A stretch of 64,000 bases of DNA from an uncultured Lachnospiraceae bacterium (GTDB taxonomy: Bacteria; Bacillota; Clostridia; Lachnospirales; Lachnospiraceae): assembly GCA_902801515.1 (NCBI GenBank), contig CADCII010000006.1, positions 1 to 64,000 on the forward strand, given 5' to 3'. Both the position numbers and the translations under genes were made by a program. Positions 61,442 through 64,000 of this stretch are shown here, piece by piece. The stretch's first letter is position 1; every line of letters begins with the position of its first letter. The notes under the pieces were generated by a model, which worked only from the letters and a program-made list of their open reading frames with translations, did not search any database and was not told the origin of the DNA.

Positions 61442-61570
61442 GATACACGCTCGATACATAGCGGATACACTTCCGATACATAGCGGATACATGATTACGC
61501 AAAAAAAATAAAAAAACAGGCCTGATAGTCGGCAAGTGGATACACCATTGCACATTTTTCAGCGTACAAT
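61442..61570 (+). promoter_or_regulatory. Hexamer-array promoter unit D (GGATAC/GATACA), upstream of the mobilization genes
   Basis: GATACA at 61442, 61453, 61464, 61475 and 61486, exactly 11 bp apart, and a final GGATAC at 61538, 27 bp before TACAAT (61565-61570). The -10 region ACAAT-AGT-ATTGT keeps the inverted repeat of units A and B by matching changes. It is the only one of the four with a long gene unit downstream. Confidence 0.75.
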
Positions 61571-61588
61571 AGTATTGTCGAAAACTGA

Positions 61589-61621
61589 ATGAGCAGGGCA
61601 GATGGAATGAAGGATCGCTAA
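61589..61621 (+). CDS. Short leader peptide overlapping the attenuator
   Basis: ATG to TAA encodes MSRADGMKDR. Its last codons lie in the left arm of the hairpin that follows, so ribosome position could control hairpin folding. No strong ribosome site is visible, so translation is unproven. Confidence 0.35.
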   Translation: MSRADGMKDR

Positions 61622-61638
61622 GCACAGCGGTCCTTTTT
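61610..61638 (+). terminator. Attenuator-like terminator before the mobilization genes
   Basis: AAGGATCGCT pairs with AGCGGTCCTT (10 bp with one T-G pair) around AAGCAC, directly followed by further T residues. It lies between promoter D and the first mobilization gene. Confidence 0.75.
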
Positions 61639-61668
61639 CTATGCCCTTCTGCCAGGAAGGAGGAACGG

Positions 61669-61980
61669 ATGATCATAGACAAACAGGTTGAAAAGATGAA
61701 ACAGGACGTAGCGGATCTGGAAGAAAAACTGGAATCGGTCGAAAGAAAAAACACAAAGTTACAGGCGCGCCGCTGGAAAAAGGAGAATGAGATCAGTTAT
61801 CAGAACCGAAGACAGCGTGCACATCGCTTGATCGGCATTGGTGCTGAAGTCGAGTCTGTCATGGGAAGGCAGATTCCTAAGGAAGATCTTCCGGCTTTCC
61901 GGGAATACCTGAAAACAGCAGAGAGAAAAATAGGAGCTTTCAATGTGGTTGACGGCAGATGCTCCTTTATGCTGCCCTGA
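61669..61980 (+). CDS. Small coiled-coil mobilization accessory protein (DUF3847-like)
   Basis: 103 residues from the ATG after GGAAGGAGGAACGG. A coiled coil (residues about 5-40: KMKQDVADLEEKLESVERKN) and then QRAHRLIGIGAEVESVM, resembling the family found just upstream of MobA/MobL relaxases in Clostridial elements. It probably assists the relaxase at oriT. Confidence 0.7.
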   Translation: MIIDKQVEKMKQDVADLEEKLESVERKNTKLQARRWKKENEISYQNRRQRAHRLIGIGAEVESVMGRQIPKEDLPAFREYLKTAERKIGAFNVVDGRCSFMLP

Positions 61981-62011
61981 TCGCTTCCCTGCAGATTATG
62001 TGAAAAATGCT

Positions 62012-62067
62012 CATTTCGAAGAAATGCGCACTTATAGACAACCAGAGGTCGTCCTGAATAAGTGCGC
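62012..62067 (+). other. Candidate oriT (MobQ-type)
   Basis: A palindrome CATTTC-GAA-GAAATG (62012-62026) runs into GCGCACTTAT (62026-62035), which is inverted-repeated as ATAAGTGCGC (62058-62067). TAAGTGCGC is the conserved core before the nick in IncQ/Ti-type transfer origins, and a relaxase of that family starts 107 bases downstream. The base after the core is GCT rather than CCT. Confidence 0.6.
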
Positions 62068-62174
62068 GCTTTCCGCGGGAGTTCTGCTCGGACTGCGGCC
62101 TTGCGCAGGCGGCGGGCAATCACGGTGAAAATCATATCGGAGCAGGCGGCGCTTGCCAGAAAGGAGGAGCCAGT

Positions 62175-63650
62175 ATGGCAATCTATCATATGTCAGTCAA
62201 GATCCACAGCCGCAGTAAAGGAGAGTCGGCAGTAGCCTGTGCAGCGTACCGGGCCGGTGAACGGATCTACGATGAAGAACTGCAGAAGCTTTGTGATTAC
62301 AGAAAAAAGAAGGAAGTTGTCTACAAAGAGATCATGCTCTGCAGGAACGCACCGGCTGAATACCGGGACAGGGAGACGCTCTGGAACAGCGTGATGAAGG
62401 TGGAAAAATCGAAGGACGCACAGTTTGCACGCGAGTTTGAGATCGCGCTGCCAAGGGAAGCTGACAGGGAATCACAGATAAAGATGCTGCATGAATTCCT
62501 TGAACCGCTTGTAGAGGAGGGGATGTGCATTGACTTCGCAATACATGACAAGGGCGATGGGAACCCGCACTGCCATTCTCTTGCGACGATGCGTCCGATC
62601 AGGGAGGACGGCGGCTGGGGCGATAAAGAGAAAAAAGGTTATTTACTGGACTTGAATGGAAACAGGATCCCTGTCATCGATCCGGGTACAGGAAAACAAA
62701 AGGTTGATGCAAGAAACTGGAAGCAGTGGAAACGCGGCCTGGTGGAATCAACAGGATGGAACCGGCGGGACCGGGTTGATGAGTGGAGAAAAAGCTGGGA
62801 GGTTTGCTGCAACAGATATCTTCAGAAGGAAGACCAGATTGACCACCGCAGTTATGCAGACCAGGGAAAACTGCAGGAGCCGACTGTCCACGAAGGATAC
62901 CAGGCTAGGCAAATGGAAGCGATGGGATTCATTTCCGAGCGCTGTGAGGAAAACAGGGCGATTCGGATCTGGAACGCATTTCTGGAAAAAGCCAGAAAAC
63001 AGCTGGATGAGCTGATCGGGAGTATTGCGTTGATCAGGGAAGAAATGAAAAAGCTTGCAGGTTTTATCCCTGGCAGGGAATTGTTGGAGAAAAGAACAGA
63101 AAGGGGAGATTATGGCAATGACGGAAGCGGTTATGGAATTGATGAACTGTATGATTTCGCTGCTCAGAAAGCAGCAGGCTTATCTGAAGGAGGCGATGGC
63201 ACTCCTGCAGGATATTTGCCAGGACATGCATCAGCTGATGGACCAGTCCCAAAAGGACGAAGTGAAGATCCGGGAGCTGCAGGAACAGATCCGGAAATGG
63301 AAGATCTTTTGCAGCGATCTGTCAGAACAGAACGAAGTATTGGTGAAGCAGAATCAGGAATTGCAGGGATTAAAAGAGTTATGGATGCCGGGAAAAGAAT
63401 TCGAAGCCAGTACGAACAGCTTAAGCAGGAAAGAGATCTCCGGCAAAGAAGCGGCAGCCTCGCAGGATATGACGAGGGAGGAACTATTGGCAGCATTAGC
63501 CAGAGGGAAGCAGGAAACCCGCTCCTTGTACACACAGAAGATTTCATTGAGACAATTGAGTGCCAGATTGAACGAAGAAAACGAGATGCTGCTTACGCTC
63601 TGGGAAGAGATGGAACAGAAGTACGAGAACGCGAAGTCCGCATACGATGA
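62175..63650 (+). CDS. mobA: MobA/MobL family relaxase
   Basis: 491 residues. The N-terminal 240 residues are the relaxase domain: AIYHMSVKIHSRSKGESAVA with the candidate tyrosine at residue 4, CAAYRAGERIYDE, EFEIALPREADRESQI, and the metal-binding HUH-type motif GNPHCHSLATMRP near residue 130. It would nick oriT and lead the strand to a recipient, using a transfer channel from elsewhere. From about residue 312 the gene overlaps, in a different frame, a coiled-coil gene with its own ribosome site; there the relaxase is low-complexity (Gly/Asp/Pro/Ser) then charged. Start ATG follows AAGGAGGAGCCAGT. Confidence 0.9.
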   Translation: MAIYHMSVKIHSRSKGESAVACAAYRAGERIYDEELQKLCDYRKKKEVVYKEIMLCRNAPAEYRDRETLWNSVMKVEKSKDAQFAREFEIALPREADRESQIKMLHEFLEPLVEEGMCIDFAIHDKGDGNPHCHSLATMRPIREDGGWGDKEKKGYLLDLNGNRIPVIDPGTGKQKVDARNWKQWKRGLVESTGWNRRDRVDEWRKSWEVCCNRYLQKEDQIDHRSYADQGKLQEPTVHEGYQARQMEAMGFISERCEENRAIRIWNAFLEKARKQLDELIGSIALIREEMKKLAGFIPGRELLEKRTERGDYGNDGSGYGIDELYDFAAQKAAGLSEGGDGTPAGYLPGHASADGPVPKGRSEDPGAAGTDPEMEDLLQRSVRTERSIGEAESGIAGIKRVMDAGKRIRSQYEQLKQERDLRQRSGSLAGYDEGGTIGSISQREAGNPLLVHTEDFIETIECQIERRKRDAAYALGRDGTEVREREVRIR

Positions 63651-63756
63651 TCTGTGGAAATCCTATGAGCAGATGAGAGGCCTGTATGAGAGTGCCAGAG
63701 AAAAGATCCGGGAATTACAAAAAGAGAAATGCACAGCTGCAGGCATGGGAGGATAA
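63112..63756 (+). CDS. Coiled-coil protein overlapping the relaxase 3' end in another frame
   Basis: 214 residues from the ATG after AAGGGGAGATT. The first 540 bases overlap the relaxase in another frame. It is helical throughout, with heptad-like stretches (LLRKQQAYLKEAMALLQDI, DEVKIRELQEQIRKWKIF, LSARLNEENEMLLTLWEEM). Such a protein is often found between relaxase and primase genes in these elements. Role unknown; possibly a DNA-bound scaffold. An alternative ATG at 63055 has no ribosome site. Confidence 0.7.
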   Translation: MAMTEAVMELMNCMISLLRKQQAYLKEAMALLQDICQDMHQLMDQSQKDEVKIRELQEQIRKWKIFCSDLSEQNEVLVKQNQELQGLKELWMPGKEFEASTNSLSRKEISGKEAAASQDMTREELLAALARGKQETRSLYTQKISLRQLSARLNEENEMLLTLWEEMEQKYENAKSAYDDLWKSYEQMRGLYESAREKIRELQKEKCTAAGMGG

Positions 63757-63759
63757 GGG

Positions 63760-64000
63760 ATGGGATACAGGACAACCAATGGAAACAGCCGCTCTGTATT
63801 CCGGGCAGTGAAGGAAAGTATCAGAACAGATGATGCTGCGAGGCACTATGGTGTAAAAATCAACAGAGGCGGAATGGCCCGCTGCCCTTTTCATGATGAC
63901 AGAGACCCAAGCATGAAGATCGACAGTCGGTATCATTGTTTTGGCTGTGGTGCGGATGGAGATGTGATTGACTTCACAGCGGGTCTACTGGGGATCAGTA
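63760..64000 (+). CDS. CHC2 zinc-finger DNA primase, 5' part only
   Basis: 80 residues are visible before the window ends. MARCPFHDDRDPSMKID and YHCFGCGADGDVIDF form the CHC2 zinc finger of DnaG-type and phage-type primases. It starts 3 bases after the coiled-coil gene, behind GGAGGATAAGGG. In mobilizable elements this primase supports replication of the transferred strand. Confidence 0.9.
   Translation, partial: MGYRTTNGNSRSVFRAVKESIRTDDAARHYGVKINRGGMARCPFHDDRDPSMKIDSRYHCFGCGADGDVIDFTAGLLGIS

Noticed and set aside
60280..61544. CRISPR array
   Set aside because: Repeats are only 6 bp with 10-31 bp steps and no unique spacers of constant length; geometry fits transcription factor sites.

Overview
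The window looks like one contig from a Gram-positive anaerobe of the Clostridia, most likely Lachnospiraceae. This rests on gene content and arrangement (a pyrimidine operon with the PyrK/PyrD type 1B pair, type 2 PyrF, ClpC, a DUF4364 regulator, TelA next to XpaC, VanZ, SleB-type hydrolases), strong GGAGG ribosome binding sites, sigma-A-like promoters and moderate G+C. No species call is possible from the sequence alone.

Layout. 1-10.4 kb is a cell-surface polysaccharide and surface-protein block: a pyruvyltransferase/FrhB fusion, a flippase-like membrane protein, two SGNH-type proteins around an MBOAT O-acyltransferase, a teichoic-acid-type glycerophosphotransferase and a large fibronectin-III surface protein. 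10.4-15.4 kb is a complete branched-chain amino acid ABC transporter (LivJ-H-M-G-F). 15.4-15.7 kb is noncoding and holds three related, covarying hairpin elements. 15.7-20.2 kb has TelA and XpaC divergently arranged, then a zinc-ribbon membrane protein. 20.4-24.3 kb has two L,D-transpeptidases. 24.5-29.1 kb is housekeeping (ArsR-like regulator, YbaK-like deacylase, citrate synthase, 6-phosphofructokinase, SpoU methyltransferase). 29.1-33.6 kb has a degraded or small minus-strand ORF, a secreted SleB-type hydrolase, a DUF4364 regulator and a polysaccharide deacetylase. 33.6-38.5 kb is a pyrC-F-K-D-E operon, followed by small membrane proteins and an M29-like peptidase. 41.7-45.2 kb is purE-M-N-D. 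45.2-52.9 kb has a surface protein, ClpC, a TrpF-like barrel with a PfkB kinase, and RadA with an internal repeat insertion. 52.9-55.7 kb is a minus-strand tetR-MFS-CPBP operon with paired operators, followed by tRNA-Trp.

From about 56 kb to the end the content becomes accessory: a minus-strand response regulator / LanFEG-like ABC transporter / histidine kinase operon, a broken NUDIX gene, a noncoding region with four promoter-like units each carrying its own phased hexamer array, then a mobilization module (leader peptide and attenuator, DUF3847-like protein, candidate oriT, MobA/MobL relaxase, overlapping coiled-coil gene, CHC2 primase running off the window). This suggests an integrative or mobilizable element whose right end lies outside the window.

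The two strongest unexplained signals are the hairpin trio at 15.39-15.66 kb, where base changes in one arm are matched in the other, and the four hexamer-array promoters at 60.28-61.57 kb, which share geometry (last hexamer exactly 27 bp from the -10) but use different hexamer sequences. Everything here is read by eye; no database search was run.
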